Part shown: positions 17,738 through 26,736 of the stretch, piece after piece
How positions within the stretch are numbered: position 1 is the first letter of the stretch
How the letters are laid out: every line of letters begins with the position of its first letter
Notes under the pieces: model-generated
Database searches by the model: none
Told to the model about the DNA's origin: nothing
What the model saw: only the letters and a program-made list of their open reading frames with translations
Assembly (NCBI RefSeq): GCF_018219155.1
Contig: NZ_CP056123.1
Coordinates: 2,675,505-2,739,504 of the forward strand
Length of the DNA: 64,000 nucleotides
Origin: Moritella sp. 24
GTDB taxonomy: Bacteria > Pseudomonadota > Gammaproteobacteria > Enterobacterales > Moritellaceae
Direction of reading: 5' to 3'
Made by a program: the position numbers and the translations under genes

Positions 17738-19121
17738 GCCTTGGTATTCTGATTTAATAGCCTGCATTAGCTTAATCGCTTGTATTGCAGGCTATTTTGG
17801 TTTACTTAATTATTATAGTTTTGATATTAGCAGTGATGATGCGCTCTATTTTCAGCGTGCATTAACTTACTTTTCCGTATTAGAATTCAGCCCACACTTC
17901 CCGGGCTACCCCGGTTTTGTTTGGTTTGAACGTATCATTGCTGCAATAAGTTCACACCCCAATAGCAATGTCTTATTAAGCTTTCTATCTGCTATCGCTT
18001 TAACCGTGAGCGTCTTTGTTTATTGCCATCGATGCATGCACATAAAAGGATTTGCACTCTTTGCTGTCTTGCTTTTTCTACTGCAAGGCAATATTGCTGA
18101 GTTAGCCTTTAATGGCTTGTCTGATGCAACTGCGCTGTGGTTCTTTAGCTTGTATTTATTGCAAACACACCTTTACACACACCCTATTTCTCAGTCCGCA
18201 TCCAAACATACATGCTCAGCGTTAATGAGTGGTTTATTATTGGCTGCATGCCTCGCTACTCGCCCCTCTTATTTACCTTTAGTGGCCAGTGCAATGGTTT
18301 TAGAACTAGCTTTTCACGCTAAACGGCAACGATACAAGCGACTAGGATGGCAATTATTAAGCATCTCTGTCGTCGGGTTATTCTGTGCCGGATACGTTTT
18401 TATGCAAGATGGTTGGGCATATATTGAAGAAGGTCAACGTTTTACCCAAGGTCACTTTGCTATTTGGGGAAATACCACAAGTTCACCTGACTCCCTATTG
18501 CAACAATGGCTAACAACCTTAACGGATACCTACTCAAGCTTAGGGCTCATATTATTAACCACGAGTTTACTAATAGGGCTATACGTACCAAAAACGCGTG
18601 GACTCAGTATACTAGCCTGCTGCTGGTTTGCATGGATCATCCGTGGACAAAATCCAGAAAACATTCGTCATTTAGCTGTTTTCAGTTTGTTATTACCCAT
18701 TATTACGGCTCAACTAGTCGAACACTTTTATCAACAACAACGCATTCGCCCAATGCTATACACGATCAGTATTATATTATTTATCACTCTGGGTTATCAC
18801 AGCCTCAATCAATTCACCGTTCAAAAAAATGCGCCAGTATCACAAGCGAGTCATTTTTTTAATACGATGGATGAGCAACAAATTATTATCAGTAATTATA
18901 ATATTGATAATTTGCGTCATACTTTACCGCAGCACGTAATTTTAGATCGCCATTATCAAAGCAGCAGTAACTACCAAGCCCAACAGCAAGGCTACTGGCG
19001 ACTGAGTAGTAATAAGCTGAATAACGAAAAGACAGTTAAGCAATTTAAAGGACGATTTCTTGGCGAAAGAGATTTATACCTCTATTATTTTGATCTTAAT
19101 CATTTTAGCCGTCAAACATAA
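17721..19121 (+). CDS. GT-C type membrane glycosyltransferase-like protein
   Basis: A 466-aa multi-spanning protein starting at the ATG at 17721 inside the preceding gene. The first extracytoplasmic loop has an acidic pair, Asp39-Asp40 in SSDDALYF, followed by HFPGYPGFVWF. This is the layout of polyprenyl-phosphate-sugar dependent GT-C enzymes (ArnT/PMT-like). About ten hydrophobic helices follow, then a C-terminal soluble tail. It would transfer a sugar to a lipid or protein in the periplasm. Substrate unknown; the secreted 673-aa protein or the cytochrome are possible targets only by proximity. Confidence 0.7.
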   Translation: MRQLSKPWYSDLIACISLIACIAGYFGLLNYYSFDISSDDALYFQRALTYFSVLEFSPHFPGYPGFVWFERIIAAISSHPNSNVLLSFLSAIALTVSVFVYCHRCMHIKGFALFAVLLFLLQGNIAELAFNGLSDATALWFFSLYLLQTHLYTHPISQSASKHTCSALMSGLLLAACLATRPSYLPLVASAMVLELAFHAKRQRYKRLGWQLLSISVVGLFCAGYVFMQDGWAYIEEGQRFTQGHFAIWGNTTSSPDSLLQQWLTTLTDTYSSLGLILLTTSLLIGLYVPKTRGLSILACCWFAWIIRGQNPENIRHLAVFSLLLPIITAQLVEHFYQQQRIRPMLYTISIILFITLGYHSLNQFTVQKNAPVSQASHFFNTMDEQQIIISNYNIDNLRHTLPQHVILDRHYQSSSNYQAQQQGYWRLSSNKLNNEKTVKQFKGRFLGERDLYLYYFDLNHFSRQT

Positions 19122-19155
19122 CCGCAAATATTGCACTCTTATCTCAAACAGATAT

Positions 19156-19174
19156 AATGATAACAATTCTTAAT
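19156..19174. promoter_or_regulatory. Fur-like box upstream of the multiheme cytochrome gene
   Basis: AATGATAACAATTCTTAAT agrees with the 19-bp Fur consensus at about 15 positions, and with 11 of 14 arm positions of the 7-1-7 form. It lies 37 bp before the ATG. This is the better of the two Fur-like boxes in the locus. Confidence 0.55.
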
Positions 19175-19210
19175 CGTAATACCCTTCCCCCTATCAAGAT
19201 GCTGTAATCT

Positions 19211-22147
19211 ATGAACATAAATTTTTTGCCTAAATTAATATGCGCGTTGCTATTGTTAGCAAGCCACTCCCTTTATGCCAATACAAAAAGTAACAGTTTA
19301 CTGCTGTCTGTAGATAAAACGCAGTTTATCAGTGCTAATATGGATGCGGGTAGCGTCAGTATTCTCAACGCAGAAAGTGGCGAGTTATTAAAAGAACAAA
19401 CATTAGGGAAAGACTTACGCCGTCTTGCATTAGATCCGATTAACAACCAACTGCTCGTCAGCGATTATCTTGCGAATCAACTTTACTTAATTGATGCTAA
19501 AAGCCTTAAATTAATCAAAACAATTAAAACGGGCGATCGCCCTTTCGGCATTGTCTATGACGAATATAATAAGCAATATTACGTTACATTATTTGAAGAA
19601 AAAGCATTATTAACGCTTTCGACCGATGGTGAAATTACAGCAACGACTCAAACGGCTGATACGCCCCGTGGCCTAGCCCTCGCTGATGATGGACGCTTAT
19701 TCGTTACGCACAGCATGACGGGACAAGTGTCTATTTATAATACCCGTTCAGCTAATTCACAATTAAACACGCTACAATTAAAAAAAGTCATTCAACTTGC
19801 CGATACAGCACAACATGCATCCCGTGCAACACCGCAGGGTAAACCACGTGTTTTAGATAACATTGCAATATCACCCGACGGTACGCAAGCTTGGCTCCCC
19901 CATGTATTATGGTCGTTTTCGCAAGATTTTCATTTTCAATCGACTGTATTTCCAACAATATCTTTACTTGACCTAACGCCGGGTAAAGAAAAAGAATTAG
20001 TTGATAAACGTAAGCAACTATTCAAACAAATTAACATCATCGAGAACAATAACACCACACGTATTATCTCCAACCCACATGATGTGGCTTTCCGAGAAGA
20101 CGGTAAAAAAGTATTTATTACTCTCTCGGGTTCAGAAGATTTATTAGTGTTTGATCTATCACGCCAAGGTAAAATTGGTAAAAAGTCTAAACGTCACCGC
20201 CGTACTAAATTGCAAGGTGGTGTTAAAGCGACACAAATTTATCGTCATATTCCGGGAACAAACCCACGCAGCATGATCGCAAAAGATGGCACGCTATATG
20301 TTCAAAATGCCATGTCTCACGACTTAGTTAGTTTTGATATTAGTGGGCAAGGTCCTTTTGCTAAAGTTAAACTGGCTAACGCACAATTTGCGAAATTAAT
20401 TAGCAAGGACCCTATCGCACCAGAGTTACGCTTAGGTAAAACATTGTTTAACCTTGCTAATAGCGATAAGTTTGAAAACAGCGCCATGTCAGGTGATTTC
20501 TGGATGAGCTGTAACTCTTGCCATGTTGACGGCTTTAACTTTACTAACAAATACTTATTAGCTGACGGTACTAAAGACGTTAAAGTAAATGCAATGACTG
20601 GTCACATTGGCTTATCCTCTATGATTGCGGGTGATCCTATCGAGGCTTATATTGATATGATCCAAAAAACCCAAGGTGGCATGGGCACAGATCCGAAAAA
20701 ACCAGAATTACCAAAAATAGATCCAAAATCCCCACCTGCCGATGTTGTGCGCTTAATGTCAGCGTTGAATTTGTACGTGACAACGAAAGAAAACTTACCG
20801 TATTTGTCAACCTGGTTACGCTTCGATGATGACCGTAAGTTCACTCACAAATCGGAATGGTTGAACTCTGCAAGTTGTGAATCATGCCATAGCACCCTTT
20901 ACAAGCAATGGTCTAATTCTAACCACGGGATGCACATGGATAGTCCTTACTATCGCTTCCAAGAGAATCTTGCAGCAGAAGCTGAAGGTGAACCGTTTAG
21001 AAATCTATGCCGAGGCTGCCATGCACCGCAAACGATTCTAAACAACAATACCGCACCACTGACTCACCTTAGTAATATGTATGAGAAAGAAGGTCAATCA
21101 CTGCGTGATGCGCTTAAAGAAGGCTTGCCAGTTGATGAGACAGGAACAAGTTGCGTGTTCTGTCACCGTATCACCAAGGCAGAAGATGCTGGCGGTAATA
21201 CCGACCTGACAGTTAACTTAAAGGATCGTGCTGAGTACTTGTTTGAATTTTCGAGTAATCCAGCATTAAAATTCATCGCAGAAGCACAAATAAATGCTTC
21301 ACCACAGCAGCACAAAGACAGCTATTCAAAGCCAGATCTGTACAAGAGCTCATTATACTGTGCGACCTGCCATAATGAATTCACCCCAGGCCAAGGTGCT
21401 AATGTAAATAATAACTACGGTGAATGGCAAGCATCTAAGTTTAATGCGCCAGACAATCCTGAACAGAACAAAACCTGTATCGATTGCCACATGCGTATGG
21501 AAATGACTGATTTTGATAAGAAAACACCAGGTCAAGCAACTGATAATGGTCCTATTAAACCGAACTTAATCGCGCATAACTTTATTGGTGGTAATTACTA
21601 CTTCTCTGATATGCGCTCTAAAGAACACGGTAAACTCAGTCGTGATATTTTACGTAACGCCCTGCTACTTGATGTTGAAGCGAGCGAAGATGGTCGTAGT
21701 ATCGACGTTAAAGTAACGAATCACAATACCGGTCATAAAATGCCAGGTGGTGCTCGCCGTCAAGTTTGGGTTGATTTAGTCGTTACTGACAGTAAAGGTG
21801 TTGAACGTCTAGTCAGTGGTCAGCTTAATGATGGTTACTTACCAAAAGACAGTCGTGTATTCGCTAAAAAATCCGGTTACATGCACGGTGAACCTGTGGG
21901 CCTTAAATTCTGGCGCGTAGAAAAAATTCTAGCTGATACTCGTATTTCTCCCGATGAAACACGCGTAGAATCATTTGAGCTACCTGAGGATATAAGTTAT
22001 CCAATCACAGTTGTCGCTAAAATTAACTACCGCTCGTTCTCGAAGCCATTAACGAGTAAAGTGCAAGCAGCCTTCCCAGATCAGAATATTCCATTTGCGG
22101 ATGTTGTAGAGCTGAATAAAATAACGAAAGTATTTAATCAAAAATAG
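19211..22147 (+). CDS. Beta-propeller multiheme c-type cytochrome (six CXXCH)
   Basis: A 978-aa exported protein with a signal peptide (~1-23), an N-terminal YVTN/lactonase-like beta-propeller (~30-410, for example GDRPFGIVYDEYNKQYYV and DTPRGLALADDGRLFVT) and a C-terminal cytochrome region. CXXCH heme sites begin at Cys434, 556, 600, 648, 717 and 756. The last ~200 residues (EVKVTNHNTGHKMPGG-like block near 840) look like a beta-sandwich seen in some cytochrome c552/c554-type proteins. It is probably periplasmic or surface-exposed and takes or supplies electrons. A Fur-like box lies upstream, and the FTR1 locus precedes it on the same strand. Confidence 0.88.
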   Translation: MNINFLPKLICALLLLASHSLYANTKSNSLLLSVDKTQFISANMDAGSVSILNAESGELLKEQTLGKDLRRLALDPINNQLLVSDYLANQLYLIDAKSLKLIKTIKTGDRPFGIVYDEYNKQYYVTLFEEKALLTLSTDGEITATTQTADTPRGLALADDGRLFVTHSMTGQVSIYNTRSANSQLNTLQLKKVIQLADTAQHASRATPQGKPRVLDNIAISPDGTQAWLPHVLWSFSQDFHFQSTVFPTISLLDLTPGKEKELVDKRKQLFKQINIIENNNTTRIISNPHDVAFREDGKKVFITLSGSEDLLVFDLSRQGKIGKKSKRHRRTKLQGGVKATQIYRHIPGTNPRSMIAKDGTLYVQNAMSHDLVSFDISGQGPFAKVKLANAQFAKLISKDPIAPELRLGKTLFNLANSDKFENSAMSGDFWMSCNSCHVDGFNFTNKYLLADGTKDVKVNAMTGHIGLSSMIAGDPIEAYIDMIQKTQGGMGTDPKKPELPKIDPKSPPADVVRLMSALNLYVTTKENLPYLSTWLRFDDDRKFTHKSEWLNSASCESCHSTLYKQWSNSNHGMHMDSPYYRFQENLAAEAEGEPFRNLCRGCHAPQTILNNNTAPLTHLSNMYEKEGQSLRDALKEGLPVDETGTSCVFCHRITKAEDAGGNTDLTVNLKDRAEYLFEFSSNPALKFIAEAQINASPQQHKDSYSKPDLYKSSLYCATCHNEFTPGQGANVNNNYGEWQASKFNAPDNPEQNKTCIDCHMRMEMTDFDKKTPGQATDNGPIKPNLIAHNFIGGNYYFSDMRSKEHGKLSRDILRNALLLDVEASEDGRSIDVKVTNHNTGHKMPGGARRQVWVDLVVTDSKGVERLVSGQLNDGYLPKDSRVFAKKSGYMHGEPVGLKFWRVEKILADTRISPDETRVESFELPEDISYPITVVAKINYRSFSKPLTSKVQAAFPDQNIPFADVVELNKITKVFNQK

Positions 22148-22225
22148 AAACAACATACCGCCATAGATTATCAGAGTATGACGGTATTGCTTGCTTCATT
22201 GGTTTAAACTTTCAACATGAGTATG

Positions 22226-22261
22226 AGGTAAAACATCATAAACAACCCTGATGTTTTACCT
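22226..22261. terminator. Perfect 13-bp stem-loop after the cytochrome gene
   Basis: AGGTAAAACATCA pairs exactly with TGATGTTTTACCT around a 10-nt loop. A weaker hairpin (ATACCGCCATA with TATGACGGTAT) lies just upstream. Neither has a clear T-run, so transcript-end stabilisation is as likely as intrinsic termination. Confidence 0.5.
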
Positions 22262-22337
22262 ATAATTCCCTAAACAGTTAGCCTTTTTGATATTTAGGCA
22301 TAAGCTTATAGATGTCTTGATCCATAAAGTAGTCTCT

Positions 22338-22964
22338 ATGCGCGCATATATAGCCAAACAACCTATCCTAAATAGTGCACGCCATGTGGTCGCTTATGAG
22401 CTTTTATATCGTGATAGTTTAGAAAATACATTTCCCGTTATCAATGCCGAAATAGCCACAGAACGATTAGTCCACGAACACTTATTAAACTCAAACATTG
22501 ATAGACTCGTTAATAACAAGCCCTACTTTATTAACTTTACCGAAAAATCAATTCTAAATGGTTTACCCAATAAATTAATAAATAAACCTATTGTAATTGA
22601 GGTACTTGAGGATGTTCCGCCGACTCCGGCAATATTAAAGGCATTACAGAAATTAAAAGATGTGGGATTTACGATAGCACTTGATGACTTTATTTATTCT
22701 GAAGATTGGCTGCCATTTTTTAGCATTGTAGATATCATCAAGTTTGATATTACCCTCACCTCTTTTAAAGAGATTAAAGTGTTAACACCGCTATTAGAGA
22801 AACATAATATTAGTATATTAGTAGAAAAAATCGAAACAGAGGAGCAGTTTAAACAAGCTAAAAAGCTCCAAAGTAAATATTTTCAGGGATATCTATTTGC
22901 AGAACCCGAAATTGTACTAAACGATATTAACCAACCTGATTTAGAAATACTAAATCTTCGCTAG
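22338..22964 (+). CDS. EAL-domain protein lacking the HDOD half (YuxH-like)
   Basis: A 208-aa protein matching the N-terminal EAL-like half of the EAL-HDOD (YuxH) family: VAYELLYRDS, IALDDFIY, DIIKFD and KYFQGYLFAEPE. Family members are usually ~400 aa with a C-terminal HDOD domain, which is absent here; the frame stops 5 bp before the end of the convergent tdk gene. The metal- and c-di-GMP-binding signature residues look degenerate, as usual in this family, so it is more likely a signalling or binding protein than a phosphodiesterase. The ATG at 22338 was chosen because homology begins there. Confidence 0.75.
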   Translation: MRAYIAKQPILNSARHVVAYELLYRDSLENTFPVINAEIATERLVHEHLLNSNIDRLVNNKPYFINFTEKSILNGLPNKLINKPIVIEVLEDVPPTPAILKALQKLKDVGFTIALDDFIYSEDWLPFFSIVDIIKFDITLTSFKEIKVLTPLLEKHNISILVEKIETEEQFKQAKKLQSKYFQGYLFAEPEIVLNDINQPDLEILNLR

Positions 22965-22969
22965 TTTGT

Positions 22970-23551
22970 TCAGGCGCTCGCTTTACCATTCATGAAATGC
23001 TTACGGCATAGTGATACATAGAGTTCATTACCACCAATAGCAACTTGCTCGCCTTCTCTCAATACAACGCCACTATCACTCACTCTCGCATTCATGTGGG
23101 CTTTATTACCACACCAGCAAATCGTTTTAAGTTCTTCGACTTTATCTGCAAGGCACATCAAGTGATATGAACCTTCAAACATTTCTAATTTAAAGTCTGT
23201 TTTTAGCCCATAAACAATAACAGGTATATTTAACAGATCGACAACACTCGCTAATTGATAGACTTGATCTCGAGATAAGAACTGCCCTTCATCAACAATG
23301 AATACGTCAATTTTTTGCTCTTTCGATCGTGTTTCTAGGGTAGTAAATAAATTGGTATCGTTATCAAATACATCAACTTCTAATTTTAATCCTACACGCG
23401 CACCTATAATACCTTTACCATAACGACTATCACACTCAGGTGTCATCGCTAATGGGAACATTCCACGTTCAATATAGTTAAAGTGAGCTTGGATTAATTG
23501 TGTTGATTTACCCGAATTCATTGCTGCAAATTTGAAATGCAAAGATGCCAT
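22970..23551 (-). CDS. tdk: Thymidine kinase
   Basis: Type II thymidine kinase that phosphorylates thymidine to dTMP in the salvage pathway. It has 193 aa. The P-loop is AAMNSGKSTQLIQ (~residues 9-21), the catalytic/DE region is FIVDEGQFL, and two zinc-binding cysteine pairs are in ICWCGNKAHMNAR and SLCRKHF. It is convergent with the EAL gene, and a terminator for the gene behind it lies just upstream of its start. Confidence 0.96.
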   Translation of the reverse strand: MASLHFKFAAMNSGKSTQLIQAHFNYIERGMFPLAMTPECDSRYGKGIIGARVGLKLEVDVFDNDTNLFTTLETRSKEQKIDVFIVDEGQFLSRDQVYQLASVVDLLNIPVIVYGLKTDFKLEMFEGSYHLMCLADKVEELKTICWCGNKAHMNARVSDSGVVLREGEQVAIGGNELYVSLCRKHFMNGKASA

Positions 23552-23562
23552 TTTATACCCTC

Positions 23563-23590
23563 AAAAAAAACGCCTGTATAAACAGGCGTA
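23563..23590 (-). terminator. Terminator of the lysine transporter gene
   Basis: On the minus strand ACGCCTGT-ttat-ACAGGCGT is followed by a T8 run. It lies between the transporter stop and the tdk start. Confidence 0.9.
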
Positions 23591-23653
23591 TATTATTATT
23601 GAACATAAATATCATTCACTGTTTATTATAAACAGCATGTTATTCATGTTTTG

Positions 23654-25249
23654 TTATACGTTACGACTTAATCGAGACATGATAACAACCACAACTGTAA
23701 ATGCAATTGTTGACGCGATAAAGCCAGAAAGTACAGAACTTGTCACACCTAACACTAAATAACCAATCGCACTTACTAGCGCAATTGATAATGCATATGG
23801 AAGCTGTGTAAGCACGTGATCCATATGATGACAGTTTGCACCTGTTGACGATAGAATTGTTGTATCAGAGATAGGTGAACAATGGTCACCAAATACTGAA
23901 CCCGCTAATACTGACGCTAACATAGGTAGCATCAACGCCATCTCAGTACCCGCAGCCATATCGCCTGCAATAGGTAACATGATACCAAATGTACCCCAAC
24001 TTGTACCTGTTGCAAATGCCATGAAGCCAGCTAATACAAACATGATAACAGGCAATAAACTTGTCGGAATTGCATCACCTACCGTCGAAGCAAGATATTT
24101 ACCCGTTTCAATAGAGCCAATCGTTGAACCAATTGCCCATGCAAAGAATAAAATATAAACAGCTGGTAACATTGACTTAGCACCGTGGAAGCTTGCTTGT
24201 GCTAATAGTGAGATAGAAACACCTGAAATAAGGCTTAACACAAGTGATACAGCAAGACCCGATAACGCACCGAATACGAGAGAACTACCTACATCTGTAT
24301 TTTCAAACGCACCTAGAATATCAAACGCTTTACCATCGGCTGCAAGCGATGATGCACCAGAGTTAATCATAAAGAAGATAGTCGCAAAGATTAATACTAG
24401 AATCGGTAAGATAAGACCTGAAATGTGGCCACCTTCCGCTTCAGGTAGTTCAACCGTAGCACCCGCTGGACGGCCTTTACTTGCATCAAACAGTTCACCA
24501 TTTTTTGCAGCTTCTTCTTCTTTCGCCATTAAACCAAGGTCAAGGTTAAAGAATACAACAGCCAATACCATCGCGATTGCAAAAATAGCGTAGAAGTTCA
24601 TTGGGATCATTTGTACGAAAGCAGCAAGTGGGCTGATATCCGTAATAGCGTGACTTGCTAAAATACCACCGATAACAGCAATGATATAAGCACCCCAGCT
24701 AGACACAGGCATAAGTACACACATTGGCGCTGCTGTTGAATCAAGCAAATACGCTAATTTAGCACGTGATACTTTATAACGATCTGTCAATGGGCGGCTT
24801 ACACTACCTACTGCAAGGCTATTAAAGTAGTCATCAACAAAGATGAAAATACCAAGGAATGCAGTCAATAATGTACTACCACGACGTGTAGTAATACGTT
24901 TTTTAGCCCAATCAGCAAACGCACTTGTTGCGCCACTAACCATCATAATGCTCGTTAGCATACCGAGTATAAACAAGAATACGATGATTGATAAATTCCA
25001 AGTATTAAGTGAACCCACTTCCCAGAATGAACCTTTGCTCGTATCACCTGATTCCCAGACCAAACTTAATGCGAGGTCTGAAAGGTGTTTGGCTGTATTG
25101 ATAACATTAAAATCTGTTAAAAATAGTGCGCCAAGTAAAATACCACAACCCAGTGATAATAATACTTTGCGTGTAAAGATTGCTAATGTAAGAGCAACTA
25201 GTGGTACAACTAGCGATAACGCTGAGTCTGAGTAATTAATGAGTTCCAT
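23654..25249 (-). CDS. lysW: NhaC-family transporter, predicted lysine transporter LysW
   Basis: A 531-aa inner-membrane transporter of the NhaC superfamily with many membrane helices and conserved stretches FVDDYFNSLAVGSVSRPL, SWGTFGIMLPIAGDMA and FGDHCSPISDTTILSST. The family contains Na+/H+ antiporters. Here the mRNA leader holds a lysine riboswitch, and riboswitch-linked NhaC homologues in Vibrio and Shewanella have been predicted to be lysine transporters (LysW). Lysine import, perhaps sodium-coupled, is therefore the best guess. It is a single-gene unit with its own terminator. Confidence 0.88.
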   Translation of the reverse strand: MELINYSDSALSLVVPLVALTLAIFTRKVLLSLGCGILLGALFLTDFNVINTAKHLSDLALSLVWESGDTSKGSFWEVGSLNTWNLSIIVFLFILGMLTSIMMVSGATSAFADWAKKRITTRRGSTLLTAFLGIFIFVDDYFNSLAVGSVSRPLTDRYKVSRAKLAYLLDSTAAPMCVLMPVSSWGAYIIAVIGGILASHAITDISPLAAFVQMIPMNFYAIFAIAMVLAVVFFNLDLGLMAKEEEAAKNGELFDASKGRPAGATVELPEAEGGHISGLILPILVLIFATIFFMINSGASSLAADGKAFDILGAFENTDVGSSLVFGALSGLAVSLVLSLISGVSISLLAQASFHGAKSMLPAVYILFFAWAIGSTIGSIETGKYLASTVGDAIPTSLLPVIMFVLAGFMAFATGTSWGTFGIMLPIAGDMAAGTEMALMLPMLASVLAGSVFGDHCSPISDTTILSSTGANCHHMDHVLTQLPYALSIALVSAIGYLVLGVTSSVLSGFIASTIAFTVVVVIMSRLSRNV

Positions 25250-25364
25250 GATCCCTTTGACCTAATAATTTTTATAGGGAGATACTGAACAAGAATATGA
25301 GGTGTGACATAAGGATATTTACAAATGAATAATGTAAAGATTTTCCCTATAACTCTTCTATTTC
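25250..25364 (-). promoter_or_regulatory. Expression platform of the lysine riboswitch
   Basis: On the minus strand the segment at 25344-25352 (TTATAGGGA) is perfectly complementary to 25272-25280 (TCCCTATAA). Part of the latter (TCCCT) can instead pair with the Shine-Dalgarno AGGGA at 25252-25256. The two pairings exclude each other, which suggests control of translation initiation instead of a terminator. No intrinsic terminator hairpin is visible here. Confidence 0.5.
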
Positions 25365-25538
25365 AGTAGCGCCCCATAGTTAATATAAAATTGACTATGA
25401 CAGTGATGTCTCTATTCGAACACATCCCCAGAATGAATATCTTTAGCGTCGATATTCGTTCTTCGGCGCAATTTCCTTTCGTATCATCATCATAGGAACT
25501 ACCTAAACAATACTAGTAATAAATTGCGCACCTCTACT
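25365..25538 (-). ncRNA. Lysine riboswitch (L box) aptamer
   Basis: On the minus strand the P1 arms are AGTAG at 25534-25538 and CTACT at 25365-25369. Between them come the hallmark segments AGAGGTGCG (25527-25535), GCGCCGAAG (25461-25469), CTGGGGATGTG (25421-25431), ACTGTCATAGTCA (25392-25404) and the closing GGGGCGC next to P1. Order and spacing fit the five-helix L-box aptamer that binds lysine. It lies in the leader of the NhaC-family gene, 115 bp before its start. Confidence 0.92.
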
Positions 25539-25892
25539 TAGGAGGAAGCTCGATAATAGCAGAAAATTTCACCACCACAAGACAGAATTAGCGTTAATGT
25601 TCACAAATCATACAAAGAGCGACATAAAAAACCGCGCTAAAAATCTCGTTATTTTTTAAATAAAATAAATTATTTTTAATAGAATAGACCATTAAATATA
25701 TTAAGATAATAAAGTGTAATTAAAATTTAAAGACGTGATATCGACCAATGTTTTTTAGTTAATTAATCCTTATTCACTAAGCTTCAATAAATAAATGTAA
25801 ATAAATTACTGATATTTATTTAGCTATAGTATATTAGATGTATTAGCACTATTAATGTTTACTCTTTTCCCTACTATATCTAGGTATTAATT
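25539..25892. promoter_or_regulatory. Divergent AT-rich promoter region (lysine transporter / hns)
   Basis: There is no gene in these 354 bp. The left part must hold the promoter for the riboswitch transcript. The right 200 bp are extremely AT-rich, with A/T tracts and a small inverted repeat (AAATAAAT ... ATTTATTT), as expected for an H-NS gene that binds its own curved promoter. I cannot fix -35/-10 elements confidently. Confidence 0.5.
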
Positions 25893-26294
25893 ATGAATGA
25901 TTTTATTAAAATATTTTTAAACGCTCGTAGTCTACGAGCTGCAACAAAAGAATTAACGATTGAACAACTTGATGATGTTTTAATTAAATTCACAAAAATA
26001 GTTGAAGATAGAAAAGAAGTTGAAGCCGCTGATTTAGAAAAGCAGCAAGAAAAACAAGCTAAGATGAATGAAATATTATTACAGCTTAAAGAGAATGGTA
26101 TTAGTCCTGAAGAGTTAATGAACTTAACAGATACAAGTGTAGAAAAAACGAAAACTAAGCGCGGCCCTCGCCCAGCAAAATATGCTTACGATTTAAACGG
26201 TGAAACTAAAACATGGACAGGCCAAGGTCGTATGCCATTACCGCTTCAAGAAATTATGAACGAGAAAGGTTCAATTGAAGAATTCTTAATATAA
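25893..26294 (+). CDS. hns: H-NS family nucleoid-associated protein
   Basis: A 133-aa H-NS-like DNA-binding protein that silences AT-rich DNA. It has an N-terminal helical oligomerisation region (~1-65, coiled coil with EAADLEKQQEKQAKM), a basic linker (KTKRGPRP) and the C-terminal H-NS core with TWTGQGRMP, the AT-hook-like loop. The length matches E. coli H-NS (137). It is followed by the HIT gene after 10 bp. The very AT-rich promoter suggests autoregulation. Confidence 0.93.
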   Translation: MNDFIKIFLNARSLRAATKELTIEQLDDVLIKFTKIVEDRKEVEAADLEKQQEKQAKMNEILLQLKENGISPEELMNLTDTSVEKTKTKRGPRPAKYAYDLNGETKTWTGQGRMPLPLQEIMNEKGSIEEFLI

Positions 26295-26304
26295 AGGCGT
26301 TCTG

Positions 26305-26736
26305 ATGACTCAGTTTTTATTACATCAACAACTTGCAGCGGATACGATTGTGCTTGGAGAGTTCCCCCTTTGCCAAGTGCTATTAGCGAAAGATGGTAAT
26401 TTCCCATGGTTAATTTTAGTGCCTAAAATTAATGATGTGACCGAGTTTCATCAATTAAATGGTGATCAGCAAGCTCAATTTTTAATTGAATCTAACGCAG
26501 TAAGTCGATTATTAAAAGATAGATTAAGCGCAGATAAAATTAATATTGCAGCACTCGGTAATATGGTACCGCAATTACATATTCATCATGTTGCTCGATT
26601 TAAAGAAGACGTGTGCTGGCCAAAACCAATCTGGGGTCAAGTGCCTGCGATCGAGAGAACAGAGCAACAAACAGCGGTGTTGATAGAAATAATATCAACC
26701 ACGCTGCAAGCTGGCTTTATTTCAGCATCAAACTAA
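26305..26736 (+). CDS. HIT-family nucleotide hydrolase/transferase
   Basis: A 143-aa histidine triad protein. The signature is [11 protein letters not shown] (H-x-H-H, with one of the usual histidines shifted), preceded by ALGNMV, and FPWLILVPK matches the family's N-terminal strand. Such enzymes cleave nucleoside phosphoramidates or dinucleotides. It is co-transcribed with hns by spacing. Its TAA overlaps the TAG of the convergent galE gene by two bases. Confidence 0.87.
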   Translation: MTQFLLHQQLAADTIVLGEFPLCQVLLAKDGNFPWLILVPKINDVTEFHQLNGDQQAQFLIESNAVSRLLKDRLSADKINIAALGNMVPQLHIHHVARFKEDVCWPKPIWGQVPAIERTEQQTAVLIEIISTTLQAGFISASN

